DNA from: an uncultured Porphyromonadaceae bacterium
GTDB lineage: Bacteria; Bacteroidota; Bacteroidia; Bacteroidales; Muribaculaceae
Assembly: GCA_947427285.1 (NCBI GenBank)
Contig: CANEHE010000012.1
Coordinates: forward strand, 1 to 54,840
Length of the DNA: 54,840 nt
Direction: 5' to 3'
The position numbers and the translations under genes were made by a program. Under the pieces are notes generated by a model, which saw only the letters and a list, made by a program, of their open reading frames with translations, did not search any database and was not told the DNA's origin. Below are positions 45,556 through 54,774 of the stretch, piece after piece (position 1 is the stretch's first letter; each line of letters begins with the position of its first letter).

Positions 45556-46527
45556 TTAAACATCTTTGGGAACCTCTGTGGCTGGAAATTCCACTATGAA
45601 ACATCCGCAGCTGTATCCTCCGCCGAAGACCATCAAGGCTACTCTGTCGCCTGAGCTGAACGAAGCGGCATTCTGGGCGAGTACCAATGGAGCGGATGCC
45701 GAACCTGTATTGCCCAGAGTCTCAATGTTGTTGAGAAAATCATCCATTGGCTTTTCAAGCTGGTGGGCAACCTGTGCCACAATTCTTTTGTTGGCCTGAT
45801 GACAGATAAACTTCCTTATGTCTGCGATTTCAAGGCCTGTATTCTTAAGAGAACGGTTGAGTGCGTATACCATATAACGGCATGCATAAAGAAACACATC
45901 TCTGCCATCGGGCATCGTGATACCATCTTCTTTGGGACGCAAACGCACTCCGTCAGGCCCTTTTCCCACATTACCTAATCCTTCGGTATATACATCAAGT
46001 ATCTTTATATCTGAAGTGGAAATTCTTTCTTTAGATACGAAAAAAGCTACGGCCGCATCACCCCAGAGATGTCCGCATTTAGGATCAGTCTCGTTGGCAT
46101 AGTAGGAATTTTGCTCTGAGCATATTATCAGTGCTTTGGAAGCCTTACCCATTGCGAAATAACCTTCTGCAATCTCAAGCCCGTTGATAAACGAAGAGCA
46201 TGCCGAAGATGCATATAATACCTTGGCACCGGTGATATCATATTCACGCTGGATTTTATGTGCCACTGTGGCCACTGTATCGTATGCACAATATGAAGCC
46301 GCAACGATGAGATCCACATCCTTTATGTCGTATGACAGTTTCTTTATCGCATCGGCCACAGCATCCAGGCCCATGGAATCCACTCCTTCACCATCGGCCA
46401 CTCTGGAGCGTGTCTTTATCCCGGTACGCTGCACGATCCATTCGTCGGAAAGTCCGTTCAGCTTTTCAAAATGGGCATTGGAAATTCTTTTAGAGGGGAT
46501 ATAGAATCCCATGGCGTTTATATACAT
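45556..46527 (-). CDS. 3-oxoacyl-ACP synthase III (FabH-like)
   Basis: 323 residues. KAS III enzymes start fatty acid chains by condensing an acyl-CoA with malonyl-ACP. The triad is present: Cys110 in 'YASSACSSFINGLE', His243 in 'FICHQANKRI' and Asn273 in 'ETLGNTGSASAPL'. 'WIVQRTGIKTR' near the N-terminus is also typical. It sits in a TetR-KAS III-FabG cluster rather than the common rpmF-plsX-fabH setting, so it may be a second, specialised KAS III. The primer preference cannot be read from the sequence. Confidence 0.9.
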   Translation of the reverse strand: MYINAMGFYIPSKRISNAHFEKLNGLSDEWIVQRTGIKTRSRVADGEGVDSMGLDAVADAIKKLSYDIKDVDLIVAASYCAYDTVATVAHKIQREYDITGAKVLYASSACSSFINGLEIAEGYFAMGKASKALIICSEQNSYYANETDPKCGHLWGDAAVAFFVSKERISTSDIKILDVYTEGLGNVGKGPDGVRLRPKEDGITMPDGRDVFLYACRYMVYALNRSLKNTGLEIADIRKFICHQANKRIVAQVAHQLEKPMDDFLNNIETLGNTGSASAPLVLAQNAASFSSGDRVALMVFGGGYSCGCFIVEFPATEVPKDV

Positions 46528-46589
46528 GATCGGTCTGGATTTTCAGTGTGTAATGGAAATTTTATAGAACTCCCGATGTTGATGCATAT

Positions 46590-47210
46590 TCATGTCTGAC
46601 ACCTTTTAATTCCGTTAAGAATCAGATCGCTCAGATAGTCCTTCAACATCTGTTTTGATATACCTTGCTCGATAAGGTTATCTCGGATGTAGGGGACATC
46701 CAACCCGTGTATGGCATGAATTATAATAATGGCTGTGTGCACACAGTCATCTATATGAAATGTGCCTAACGCTTTCCCTTCTCTCAAAATGTCGCACAGA
46801 AGAGCGATCTCTTTTTTCGATATGAGTTTGCGCGCCCTGTCCACTTTCCTCACATCACGAAAGAAACCGGCTCTCAGCGATCCGTTACGACTGACAATCT
46901 CTTTCATTGTCTCAAAGCGACAGGACACATACTCCTCGATTTTTCTTTCTGGAGAAATTTTTCGGTTCACTATCTCCTGTAGTTTTTCCAGGAGCTGGTC
47001 TGTCTCTCTTTCTATTACGGCGTTGAAAATATCACGCTTGCTCTTGAAGTATGTATAGATGGTACGGCGCCCTTTATCAGAAGCTGAGGCGATGTCATAC
47101 ATGGTAGTATTCTCCACCCCTTTTCGGGCGAAGAGCTGCCTGGCCACTTCAATAAATCTGTCACGGGTTTTCTTTACCATCCTGTGAGTTTGTCTGCCGT
47201 TTGGGTTCAA
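46590..47210 (-). CDS. TetR/AcrR-family transcriptional regulator
   Basis: 206 residues. N-terminal helix-turn-helix: 'ARQLFARKGVENTTMYDIASASDKGRRTIYTYFKSKRDIF' (in pieces), the standard TetR_N pattern with recognition helix around 'KGRRTIYTYF'. The C-terminal ligand-binding helices are unremarkable. It is upstream of, and 62 bases from, the KAS III gene on the same strand, so autoregulation together with fatty-acid genes is plausible, as with FabR- or FadR-type TetR proteins. Met11 is an alternative start. Confidence 0.9.
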   Translation of the reverse strand: MNPNGRQTHRMVKKTRDRFIEVARQLFARKGVENTTMYDIASASDKGRRTIYTYFKSKRDIFNAVIERETDQLLEKLQEIVNRKISPERKIEEYVSCRFETMKEIVSRNGSLRAGFFRDVRKVDRARKLISKKEIALLCDILREGKALGTFHIDDCVHTAIIIIHAIHGLDVPYIRDNLIEQGISKQMLKDYLSDLILNGIKRCQT

Positions 47211-47248
47211 GTGGCTCTTGGAAAATGCACACTTGGTTTAATCCTGTG

Positions 47249-47279
47249 CAAAGTTAACCATAATTTCCGAATCGTCAAA
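47249..47279 (-). promoter_or_regulatory. Promoter of the TetR gene and probably the KAS III-fabG operon
   Basis: On the minus strand: TTTG... read as TTTG complement CAAA at 47276-47279, 19 bases, TAACTTTG (47256-47249). Leader of about 30 bases to the start at 47210. I see no clear palindrome that could be a TetR operator. Confidence 0.75.
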
Positions 47280-47342
47280 TTTTCATTATTGGAAAATACT
47301 GTCTGTTTCGTGTGTTTTATTCCCCTGTTTTTCCGATATTAT

Positions 47343-48086
47343 TTAACTTTCACATGTCGGATCCCGCTGTGCGACCGGCAGAGCACTGTTGATTGATTCC
47401 CGGCATTGTGTCATCAGAGTACGGGTATTGAATCCCTTTTGATCAGGATATATCGGTTTATGTATTGTAATAGTTATTGTAGTCGGAGTGACATTATATG
47501 TGGAGCGGGGCATCGCTTTGAATGCTCCGTCGATTGTAATCGGCACAACTGGAAGCCGGAATTCGGACGCAAGTAAAAATGCTCCTCTTTTGAATGGAAT
47601 CATCCGTCCGTCGTATGTCCGGCTTCCTTCAGGGAAAATTACTACCGACATTCCGTCTTTCAATGTATGTTCAGCTTCGTCGATGGTTTCACGTATGCTG
47701 GTGAGTTTGCTGTCATCTACGAATACATGTCCGGCACATTTACAGGCATATCCGACAAGAAATATATTTTCAAGTTCTTTTTTCATCAGCCATTTGAAAT
47801 TGTGATTGAGATATCCATAGATGGCCCATATATCAAATGCTCCCTGATGATTCGCCACAAAAACGTATGAGTGTTTGGGATCAATGTTTTCTCGTCCCAT
47901 GACTTTTATTCTTACAAACCAAAGACAGCATACACATCTTGACCAATAATGTGCGGGCCAATATCCCCAGAAGACTCGATTGCCAAGAGATGTGCCTATA
48001 ATTGTGACAAGAGCTGTGATTATTGTCAATATGAGGAGAATTGGAGCGGCAATAAGCCATTGGTATATTCGGAATAACGATATCAT
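47343..48086 (-). CDS. plsC: 1-acyl-sn-glycerol-3-phosphate acyltransferase
   Basis: 247 residues from the ATG at 48086; the longer start at 48128 adds a hydrophilic stretch ahead of the membrane helix. It acylates lysophosphatidic acid to phosphatidic acid at the inner membrane. Membrane segment at about residues 11-31. The HX4D catalytic motif is 'NHQGAFD' (His80, Asp85) and the substrate motif is 'FPEGSRTYDG'. It lies between rmuC and the TetR gene on the same strand. Confidence 0.92.
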   Translation of the reverse strand: MISLFRIYQWLIAAPILLILTIITALVTIIGTSLGNRVFWGYWPAHYWSRCVCCLWFVRIKVMGRENIDPKHSYVFVANHQGAFDIWAIYGYLNHNFKWLMKKELENIFLVGYACKCAGHVFVDDSKLTSIRETIDEAEHTLKDGMSVVIFPEGSRTYDGRMIPFKRGAFLLASEFRLPVVPITIDGAFKAMPRSTYNVTPTTITITIHKPIYPDQKGFNTRTLMTQCRESINSALPVAQRDPTCES

Positions 48087-48125
48087 TTTATGACTGATGA
48101 TATTTGTGTGGGTATTATTTGGGCA

Positions 48126-48160
48126 CAAAGATAGTGCTTTCCGATGTATTTATCATCAAA
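48126..48160 (-). promoter_or_regulatory. Possible promoter of plsC
   Basis: On the minus strand: TTTG (48160-48157), 23 bases, TATCTTTG (48133-48126). The spacing is a little long. It lies between the rmuC stop and plsC. Confidence 0.45.
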
Positions 48161-48173
48161 GGGTTATTTAAAA

Positions 48174-49406
48174 TTAATCTTCCGATATATATTTGTCAGG
48201 GATCTTCTTTTTTGAGGAGATCCCCATGTCTCTAAGACGTTCTGTTCTCCTTACAATACTTTGCCGACCCTTTGTCAGACGGTCGATACAATCCGAATAC
48301 GCCTTATGAGCCACCTCAAGACCTCTTTCCGCTCTTTCAAGATCCGTCAGCAAAACAACGATGTCATCATAGATCAAACCGCCGAGTTTGGCGACTTCCT
48401 CCACATTCCTGCTTCGATGTTCCACGCGCCACAGATGATTGACAAGATGTATCACAGAAAACAGATGAGCCGGAGCCACAATAACTATCTTTTTCTGACA
48501 TGCAAAATCCCATAATTCCGGATCCAGATCCATTGCAGCCATATAAGCACCTTCGTTTGGTATGAACATCAATACCTGATCAATTGCTCCTTCTACTGCA
48601 AGAGTGTATTGTTTTTCGGAAAGTTCTTTGACGTGCTGTCTGATCGATTCTATATGTCGTCTGCCCGCTTTTCGACGTGATTCTTCATCTTTAGAGGCAT
48701 GATATTCGGTATAAGCTTTCAGAGATACTTTCGAATCAATTATCAGATTTCGTTTGCCTGGCAGAAAAACGACAATATCGGGACGGAGATTCCGACCGGT
48801 TGATTCGCTTTTGATTGTCTGTCCTGAATCATCGCGGGTGGGCTGAGCCACAAAGTTAATACCTGCTTTCATTCCAGATCGTTCAAGTAGCGTTTCCAGA
48901 ATCAACTCTCCCCATCTTCCCTGTTGACGTGTGTCATTTTTCAATGCATTTGTCAGATTGCGTGCTTCTTCTCCGATAGATCTGTTAAGTTCCGAAAGGC
49001 GTTCAATATGATCAGACAGAGACTGTCGGGAGGAATTTTCCCTGACATACGCGTCTGTACATGCCCGGCTGAATTCCTCTAATCTCAATTGCAACGGTCG
49101 AAGCAATGCATTTATCTGTTCTCCGTTGGCAGCACGCAACCCATCGGTATGCAACCTAAGAGATTCTTCACTCATTGCCTTGAATCTTGCTTCGGCACGA
49201 AGATACACATTCTCTTCTCTCTGTCTGAGAATTTCTGAAAGTTCCTTATCCCGCTGTTCCAGACGTAAAGTCAAGTCGGTCAGGCGGTTCTCTGTGTCGG
49301 CTTTCACACTTCCAAGGTTCTTGACATCCCGGGTGCGTATGACCATCAAAACAAGCAATATGATTATCACGCATGTCAATAATATGACTAATATACTTGC
49401 ATTCAT
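48174..49406 (-). CDS. rmuC: RmuC-family DNA recombination protein
   Basis: 410 residues. An N-terminal membrane anchor (residues 3-22) is followed by a long coiled coil (about 30-150) and a nuclease-fold domain: 'GRWGELILETLLERSGM', 'RPDIVVFLPGKRNLIIDSKVSL', 'FIPNEGAYMAAM'. In E. coli RmuC limits inversion at short inverted repeats, and its domain resembles restriction endonucleases. The gene overlaps the stop of apbE by four bases, so the two are translationally coupled. Confidence 0.93.
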   Translation of the reverse strand: MNASILVILLTCVIIILLVLMVIRTRDVKNLGSVKADTENRLTDLTLRLEQRDKELSEILRQREENVYLRAEARFKAMSEESLRLHTDGLRAANGEQINALLRPLQLRLEEFSRACTDAYVRENSSRQSLSDHIERLSELNRSIGEEARNLTNALKNDTRQQGRWGELILETLLERSGMKAGINFVAQPTRDDSGQTIKSESTGRNLRPDIVVFLPGKRNLIIDSKVSLKAYTEYHASKDEESRRKAGRRHIESIRQHVKELSEKQYTLAVEGAIDQVLMFIPNEGAYMAAMDLDPELWDFACQKKIVIVAPAHLFSVIHLVNHLWRVEHRSRNVEEVAKLGGLIYDDIVVLLTDLERAERGLEVAHKAYSDCIDRLTKGRQSIVRRTERLRDMGISSKKKIPDKYISED

Positions 49407-50392
49407 TGCCTTTCAATATATCTGATAAACCCATCACTTTCCCATACCGATGAATCATCCATAATCAACATTACCTTTAGACCAAGCCTATTAATCATTT
49501 TTTTCGCATTAAGAGATCCCATTGCCATACACGCGGTGGCGTATGCATCTGCCTCCATGGCTGTTGGTGCGATAACTGTCGCACTTAGTATATCGGTTTG
49601 CACCGGACGTCCGGTTCGGGGACTTATGGTATGGCCGTAACGCACACCTTTCTTTTCATGATAATTCCGGTAGTTGCCAGAAGTGGCGATGCCACAATCA
49701 GTAACAAAAATCTTCAGTTGATTTATATGTCGGTTTCCTTTTGGATCTGTCACAGGTTTGTCAATGCTGATAGACCATGGATGCCCCTTTGGATTTCTAC
49801 CTTTGCAGGCTATCTCGCCTCCTATCTCCACCAGATAGTTTGTCACTCCTTTTGAAACAAGCCACTTACCCACTGCATCGCAGCCATATCCTTTAGCTAT
49901 AGCAGAAAAATTGAACTGCATATTTCTGTTAGGTTTACAGATAAACCCTGATCGGAAATCGGTCTTTCCGATTCCTGTCAATGCCAGAAGACTATCCAAT
50001 CGAAGCGTATCAGATGTGGCACGATGACCTTTGCCGAACCCCCATGCTGTGATCAATGGTGACAGCGTAGGGTCGAACATTCCGTCACTTTCTGAATTTA
50101 CTTTCACTGACAACAGGTAGATTCTACGCAGAGCTTCATCTGTCATACATGAATCAGAAACATTCAATCTGCTTACCAACGATTCCTGATCGAACACCGA
50201 TACGCTCTTCCCGATTCTGTCAAGAATAGGCCGGATGGAATCCCCAAATTCAGACGGCCCGGAATAAGTTATATGATAGAGAGTATTCCACGCTGTTCCC
50301 TCCGCAAAAGAGTAACGGCGTTGTCTCTGGCATCCGATCAACATCATACAGACCAGAGTCATACCTATAAAATGAATACCTATTCGTCGCAT
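49403..50392 (-). CDS. apbE: FAD:protein FMN transferase (ApbE), lipoprotein
   Basis: 329 residues from the ATG at 50392, which opens a good lipoprotein signal ('IGMTLVCMMLIGC', Cys21). The longer start at 50437 overlaps the promoter. ApbE attaches FMN through a phosphoester bond to Thr or Ser of exported flavoproteins such as NqrB/C or RnfG. Signatures: 'GYGCDAVGKWL', 'NYLVEIGGEIACKG', 'SGNYRNYHEKKGVRYGHTISPRTG' and 'MEADAYATACMAMG'. No Nqr or Rnf gene is in view. It is coupled to rmuC. Confidence 0.93.
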   Translation of the reverse strand: MRRIGIHFIGMTLVCMMLIGCQRQRRYSFAEGTAWNTLYHITYSGPSEFGDSIRPILDRIGKSVSVFDQESLVSRLNVSDSCMTDEALRRIYLLSVKVNSESDGMFDPTLSPLITAWGFGKGHRATSDTLRLDSLLALTGIGKTDFRSGFICKPNRNMQFNFSAIAKGYGCDAVGKWLVSKGVTNYLVEIGGEIACKGRNPKGHPWSISIDKPVTDPKGNRHINQLKIFVTDCGIATSGNYRNYHEKKGVRYGHTISPRTGRPVQTDILSATVIAPTAMEADAYATACMAMGSLNAKKMINRLGLKVMLIMDDSSVWESDGFIRYIERQ

Positions 50393-50434
50393 AATATATT
50401 GCTCAAAATATCCTAAATACAGACTCATATTATA

Positions 50435-50442
50435 CAAAGTTA
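50435..50442 (-). promoter_or_regulatory. -7 element of apbE-rmuC
   Basis: TAACTTTG on the minus strand (50442-50435), about 43 bases before the preferred apbE start. No matching -33 element is seen. Confidence 0.5.
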
Positions 50443-50483
50443 ATGAAAATTCTCTTAATGAAGTTATTTTCGTATCTTTAAGG

Positions 50484-50515
50484 ATTGCCTGAATCCCGGA
50501 TTATGATTAAATTTG
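50484..50515 (+). promoter_or_regulatory. Promoter of the NlpC/P60 gene
   Basis: ATTG (50484-50487), 20 bases, TAAATTTG (50508-50515). A second TAAATTTG follows at 50522-50529, only 11 bases before the ATG at 50541. Confidence 0.55.
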
Positions 50516-50540
50516 CAGTTGTAAATTTGCTTGTTTTTCC

Positions 50541-51110
50541 ATGATACAGTCCCATTTATTTCGACGCATCATCTATCTCCCGGCACATCTGGGATCGATT
50601 GTTATAGCCTGTATTGTACTTACATGCTGTAATACAAGCCGAACATCGTTGGAGTCGGTATCACCATCATCAAAACATTATCCGGAGAAAGTAGAAGCTA
50701 CCCATCATCTGGATAGGCGTCAGAAGCAGATTATTGAAGAGGCTTATACGTGGCTTGGCACTCCTTATACATACGCCATGCAGGAAAAAGGGAAAGGGAC
50801 CGATTGTTCAGGCATGGTAATGTCTGTTTATCTGGAAGTTACAGGATGTAAATTGCCTCGGAATTCCGCTAAACAGGCCGAATATTGCCAACGTATCAGT
50901 GAAAGGGATGCCCGTATAGGCGATCTTGTTTTCTTCGCGACTGGAAAAGATCCGGACAAGATATCTCATGTAGGAATCATTGTTGATGAAGACAATTTCA
51001 TCCATGCATCCACATCAAAAGGAGTAGTGGTGTCAAAACTTCACACCCCCTATTATACGGGGTGCCTGAAAATGTATGGACGCGTTCCTTTGTCAAGAGC
51101 TGACAGATAA
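50541..51110 (+). CDS. NlpC/P60 peptidoglycan endopeptidase, probable lipoprotein
   Basis: 189 residues. A signal segment ends in 'IVLTCC', a borderline lipobox with Cys29 or Cys30. The NlpC/P60 domain covers about residues 60-185: catalytic Cys89 in 'GTDCSGMVMSVY', His143 in 'ISHVGIIV' and the third polar residue His155 in 'FIHAST'. Such enzymes cut the gamma-D-Glu to diaminopimelate bond in stem peptides. There are no SH3 or LysM domains. It is monocistronic, convergent with hemW. Confidence 0.92.
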   Translation: MIQSHLFRRIIYLPAHLGSIVIACIVLTCCNTSRTSLESVSPSSKHYPEKVEATHHLDRRQKQIIEEAYTWLGTPYTYAMQEKGKGTDCSGMVMSVYLEVTGCKLPRNSAKQAEYCQRISERDARIGDLVFFATGKDPDKISHVGIIVDEDNFIHASTSKGVVVSKLHTPYYTGCLKMYGRVPLSRADR

Positions 51111-51120
51111 AAATGAATTG

Positions 51121-51143
51121 GAGGCTGTTTAACAAGCAGCCTC
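51121..51143. terminator. Hairpin between the NlpC/P60 gene and hemW
   Basis: GAGGCTG (51121-51127) with CAGCCTC (51137-51143) and a nine-base loop, touching the hemW stop at 51144. The T-tract is weak on both sides. Confidence 0.6.
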
Positions 51144-52283
51144 TTAGTCAGGAAGGAGAGAAACAATTATCTCATCTGATATAAAGAATCCATCCTCTGT
51201 CAGCCGAAGAACACCATCCCGACAATTAATCCATTTATCTCCTATCCGGCGACATACTTTTGTGATTCTGGCTGCTTCTTCTTTTCCAAACAGATCACCG
51301 TATTGCTCCAGATCTATTCCTTCGGAGGTACGGAGACGTGTCAAAATATATTCCTCTGTAAGTTCTTTCCGGGATAAGTACTCGCTTTCGACATAATCAC
51401 TATTTTCGCCTCCATCAGTATAGAAAAATATATACTCCTTTAGGGAAGGAGGATTGGATTTTCGGGTCCTATATCCGTCATAACTTGATGCTCCAGGTCC
51501 AAGTCCCAGATATTCCGAGCCATTCCAATATGAGGAATTGTGTAGAGTCCGCTTTCCTGAACGTGCGAAATTAGAAATCTCATAATGTTCATATCCCGCT
51601 TCAGCAAGTCTATGGCACACCCATCGGAACATATCCAATGACAGGCTTTCCTCGACCTCTGTAATCTCACCCTTCTTGAGCATTTTTGAAAAGCGTGTAC
51701 GTTCTTCGAAAGTGAGACTGTATGCAGATATATGTTCGGGGTACATGTCTATAATCTGGTGTACAGTCTCTTTCCATGATTCCATAGTCTGTCCGGGAAG
51801 ACCAAATATAATGTCCAGCGATATATTGGAAAACGAAGCTCGAAGCATTTGATAAGCTTTCGAAGCCTCCAAGGCAGTATGTCTTCTGCCTATGGTCTGA
51901 AGTTCTTGTGGAATCATGGATTGGACTCCCATACTTATTCTGGTTACTCCCGCATTGCGCCATGCCTGAATTCTGGGTATATCGACATTATCCGGGTTTA
52001 CCTCGATAGTGTATTCCACAATTTTGTCAGGAGATATTTTAAAATTTTGCTTTATGATCCTATCCAGTTGTTCAAATTGTGTAGGAGACAATAAAGAAGG
52101 TGTACCTCCTCCGATATATATGGTTGAGAGTGGAGAGAAGAGTTCATGTGTCCGGACGACTGCTTCCTTGGCGAGAGCATCCAGAAACATATCGATACGG
52201 TTTTCACACCCTACGACACTATAGAAAGCGCAATACCCGCACTTTCCGGAGCAAAAAGGAACATGTATGTATAATCCAGCCAT
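51144..52283 (-). CDS. hemW: HemW-type radical SAM protein
   Basis: 379 residues from the ATG at 52283, which starts 'MAGLYIHVPFC' as in the family; 24 further upstream residues are possible but poorly conserved. The [4Fe-4S] Cys motif CxxxCxxC is Cys11, Cys15 and Cys18 in 'FCSGKCGYCAFYS'. 'IYIGGGTPSLLSPTQ' is the glycine-rich SAM contact. HemW is now regarded as a heme-binding chaperone and not the coproporphyrinogen dehydrogenase HemN, which has an extra N-terminal segment. Convergent with the NlpC gene. Confidence 0.92.
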   Translation of the reverse strand: MAGLYIHVPFCSGKCGYCAFYSVVGCENRIDMFLDALAKEAVVRTHELFSPLSTIYIGGGTPSLLSPTQFEQLDRIIKQNFKISPDKIVEYTIEVNPDNVDIPRIQAWRNAGVTRISMGVQSMIPQELQTIGRRHTALEASKAYQMLRASFSNISLDIIFGLPGQTMESWKETVHQIIDMYPEHISAYSLTFEERTRFSKMLKKGEITEVEESLSLDMFRWVCHRLAEAGYEHYEISNFARSGKRTLHNSSYWNGSEYLGLGPGASSYDGYRTRKSNPPSLKEYIFFYTDGGENSDYVESEYLSRKELTEEYILTRLRTSEGIDLEQYGDLFGKEEAARITKVCRRIGDKWINCRDGVLRLTEDGFFISDEIIVSLLPD

Positions 52284-52504
52284 TATCGGATGCAAAATTA
52301 TAAATAATTTAATTAAACCTGAATCCATGCATCCTGAAAATGAGGATATAAACAAAAAATGAATAAATGAAACCGAAAAAATTAGGGAGTTTCAGACATT
52401 TTTAGTAAATTGCACCCGGATTTCAGAGGGATATTGAATAACTTTCTATCCTGAACGTCCTCATCACTCAGACAAAATCATCAAAACACTCAAATCTTAC
52501 AGCT

Positions 52505-54661
52505 ATGAAGATTTACGATACAAAGGAAATCAAAAACATCGCCCTTCTCGGATCAAAGGGCTCTGGGAAAACCACACTTGCGGAGTCAATGCTCTTCGAG
52601 TGTGGAGTTATAAAGCGTCGCGGAACTGTAGAGGCAGGTACGACTGTCTCTGATTATTTCCCTGTTGAGAAAGAGTATGGATATTCTGTATTCTCAACTG
52701 TATTCAATGCGGAATTCAACGGTAAGAAACTCAATGTGGTTGATTGCCCGGGAGCCGATGACTTCGTAGGCAACGCATATACGGCTTTGGGAGTGTGTGA
52801 CACAGGAGTAGTGTTGATCAATGCCCAGAACGGCGTGGAGGTCGGCACTCAGAATATCTTCCGTGTGACAGGTTCATTACACAAGCCTGTGATTTTTGCA
52901 CTCAATCAGATTGACGGAGAAAAAGCGGACTACGATAACGTCATCGAGCAATTGCGTGAGACATTCGGGCCGAAAGTCATTCAGATTCAATATCCACTGG
53001 AATCTGGAGCGGGATTCAACTCCATGATTGACGTTCTCCTCATGAAGAAATATGAATGGGGACCTGAAGGTGGCACACCAACTGTTTCTGAGATTCCGGC
53101 GGATCAGCTTGATCGGGCGAATGAACTTCACAATGCGCTTGTTGAGGCTGCTGCTGAAAATGACGAAAGTCTTATGGACAAATATTTCGAACAAGGACAT
53201 CTGTCCGAGGACGAAATGCGTGAAGGAATCCGCAAAGGTCTTATTGACAGATCAATTTATCCTGTGTTTGTTGTCAGTGCCTTGAAAGACATGGGTGTGC
53301 GCCGCATGATGGAATTCCTTGGTAACGTATGTCCGTTCGTCGATGATATGCCGGCTCCGGAAGATACTGCTGGAAAAGCAATCACTCCAGACAGCGAAGG
53401 ACCTTTGTCAATATTCTTCTTCAAGACATCCGTCGAGCCACATATCGGAGAAGTGAGCTATTTCAAAGTGATGAGTGGTACACTCAAGACCGGTGCGGAT
53501 CTTGACAACATCACCCGTGGAGGCAAAGAACGTCTCGCACAGATATTCACAGTATGCGGACAGATGCGTACTCCGATCGAAGAACTGAAAGCAGGCGACA
53601 TAGGTGCTGCGGTGAAACTGAAGGATGTCCGTACCGGAAATACGCTTAACCAGAAAGGTATCGACTGGCAGTTTGATTTTATAAAATATCCGGATCCCAA
53701 ATATACCCGTTGTATCAGACCTCTTACTGAAAGTGACGCCGAAAAGCTCTCCGCCATACTCACCCGCATGCATGAGGAAGATCCCACATGGATAGTGGAG
53801 CAAAGTAAGGAATTGAAGCAGACTTTGGTAAAAGGCCAAGGCGAGTTCCATCTCCGTACACTCAAATGGCGCATTGAGAACAATGATAAGCTCCCCGTAG
53901 AGTTTATCGAACAGAAAATCCCCTATCGCGAGACTATTACCAAAGCTGCCCGCGCAGATTATCGTCATAAAAAACAGTCTGGAGGCTCCGGTCAGTTTGG
54001 TGAGGTGCATCTTATCATCGAACCCTATACCGAAGGAATGCCTGAACCTGACACTTACAAATTCGGCAATCAGGAGTTCAAGCTCAATGTGCGCGACAAA
54101 CAGGAAATACCCTTGGAATGGGGTGGAAAACTTGTGGTATACAACTGTATTGTAGGCGGAGCCATCGATGCCCGTTTCATTCCGGCTATTGTCAAAGGTT
54201 TGATGGACCGGATGGAACAAGGACCTCTTACAGGCTCATACGCCCGCGATGTCCGTGTAATGATCTATGACGGCAAAATGCATCCCGTGGACTCAAATGA
54301 AATCTCTTTCCGCCTTGCCGGACGTAACGCTTTCTCAGAGGCATTCCGGAATGCGAATCCGAAGATTCTTGAGCCGGTGTATGATGTAGATGTGCTTACT
54401 CCTGGCGATGTGATGGGTGATGTGATGAGTGATCTTCAGGGACGTCGTGCGATCATAATGGGAATGAGTTCGGAGAACGGACTGGAAAAACTTTGTGCCA
54501 AAGTTCCTCTAAAGGAGATGGCCTCCTATTCCACCGCCTTGTCATCAATAACAGGGGGCAGGAGTTCTTTCACTATGAAATTCTCCAATTATGAGCTTGT
54601 ACCTGGCGATGTACAGGAAAAACTCCTCAAGGATTACGAGGCTTCCCAACAGGAAGACTGA
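52505..54661 (+). CDS. EF-G paralogue (EF-G2 type) lacking the catalytic GTPase His
   Basis: 718 residues with all five EF-G domains. The P-loop is 'GSKGSGKT' (residues 16-23) and the G4 motif is 'NQID' (134-137). In switch II the normal 'DTPGHVDF' is 'DCPGADDF' (residues 80-87), so the catalytic His is Ala84. In switch I the 'ERGITI' segment is 'EYGYSV', losing the conserved Arg and Thr. Bacteroides has an EF-G2 reported to support translocation without GTP hydrolysis and to matter in carbon starvation and gut colonisation; these changes fit that class. A second, canonical fusA is expected elsewhere. Domains III-V are intact ('GSGQFGEVHL', 'GALTGSYARDVRV'-type region). No clear promoter is seen. 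Confidence 0.9.
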   Translation: MKIYDTKEIKNIALLGSKGSGKTTLAESMLFECGVIKRRGTVEAGTTVSDYFPVEKEYGYSVFSTVFNAEFNGKKLNVVDCPGADDFVGNAYTALGVCDTGVVLINAQNGVEVGTQNIFRVTGSLHKPVIFALNQIDGEKADYDNVIEQLRETFGPKVIQIQYPLESGAGFNSMIDVLLMKKYEWGPEGGTPTVSEIPADQLDRANELHNALVEAAAENDESLMDKYFEQGHLSEDEMREGIRKGLIDRSIYPVFVVSALKDMGVRRMMEFLGNVCPFVDDMPAPEDTAGKAITPDSEGPLSIFFFKTSVEPHIGEVSYFKVMSGTLKTGADLDNITRGGKERLAQIFTVCGQMRTPIEELKAGDIGAAVKLKDVRTGNTLNQKGIDWQFDFIKYPDPKYTRCIRPLTESDAEKLSAILTRMHEEDPTWIVEQSKELKQTLVKGQGEFHLRTLKWRIENNDKLPVEFIEQKIPYRETITKAARADYRHKKQSGGSGQFGEVHLIIEPYTEGMPEPDTYKFGNQEFKLNVRDKQEIPLEWGGKLVVYNCIVGGAIDARFIPAIVKGLMDRMEQGPLTGSYARDVRVMIYDGKMHPVDSNEISFRLAGRNAFSEAFRNANPKILEPVYDVDVLTPGDVMGDVMSDLQGRRAIIMGMSSENGLEKLCAKVPLKEMASYSTALSSITGGRSSFTMKFSNYELVPGDVQEKLLKDYEASQQED

Positions 54662-54705
54662 TTTCTTATTATACATATTATTGGCCGAATAATGGCCGTA
54701 TATAG

Positions 54706-54738
54706 AAAAATCGCGCTTAAATCCAAAGCGCGATTTTT
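54706..54738 (+). terminator. Terminator of the EF-G2-type gene
   Basis: AAAAATCGCGCTT (54706-54718) with AAGCGCGATTTTT (54726-54738), a 13-base-pair stem and seven-base loop ending in a T run. Confidence 0.9.
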
Positions 54739-54774
54739 CCGTATTTATAATAATTAGGTATTAGGGAAACTAAT

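Noticed and set aside
53408..54220. 270-codon open frame on the minus strand inside the EF-G2-type gene
   Set aside because: It is fully antisense to a conserved gene with intact domains and shows no family motif; it is a shadow frame.
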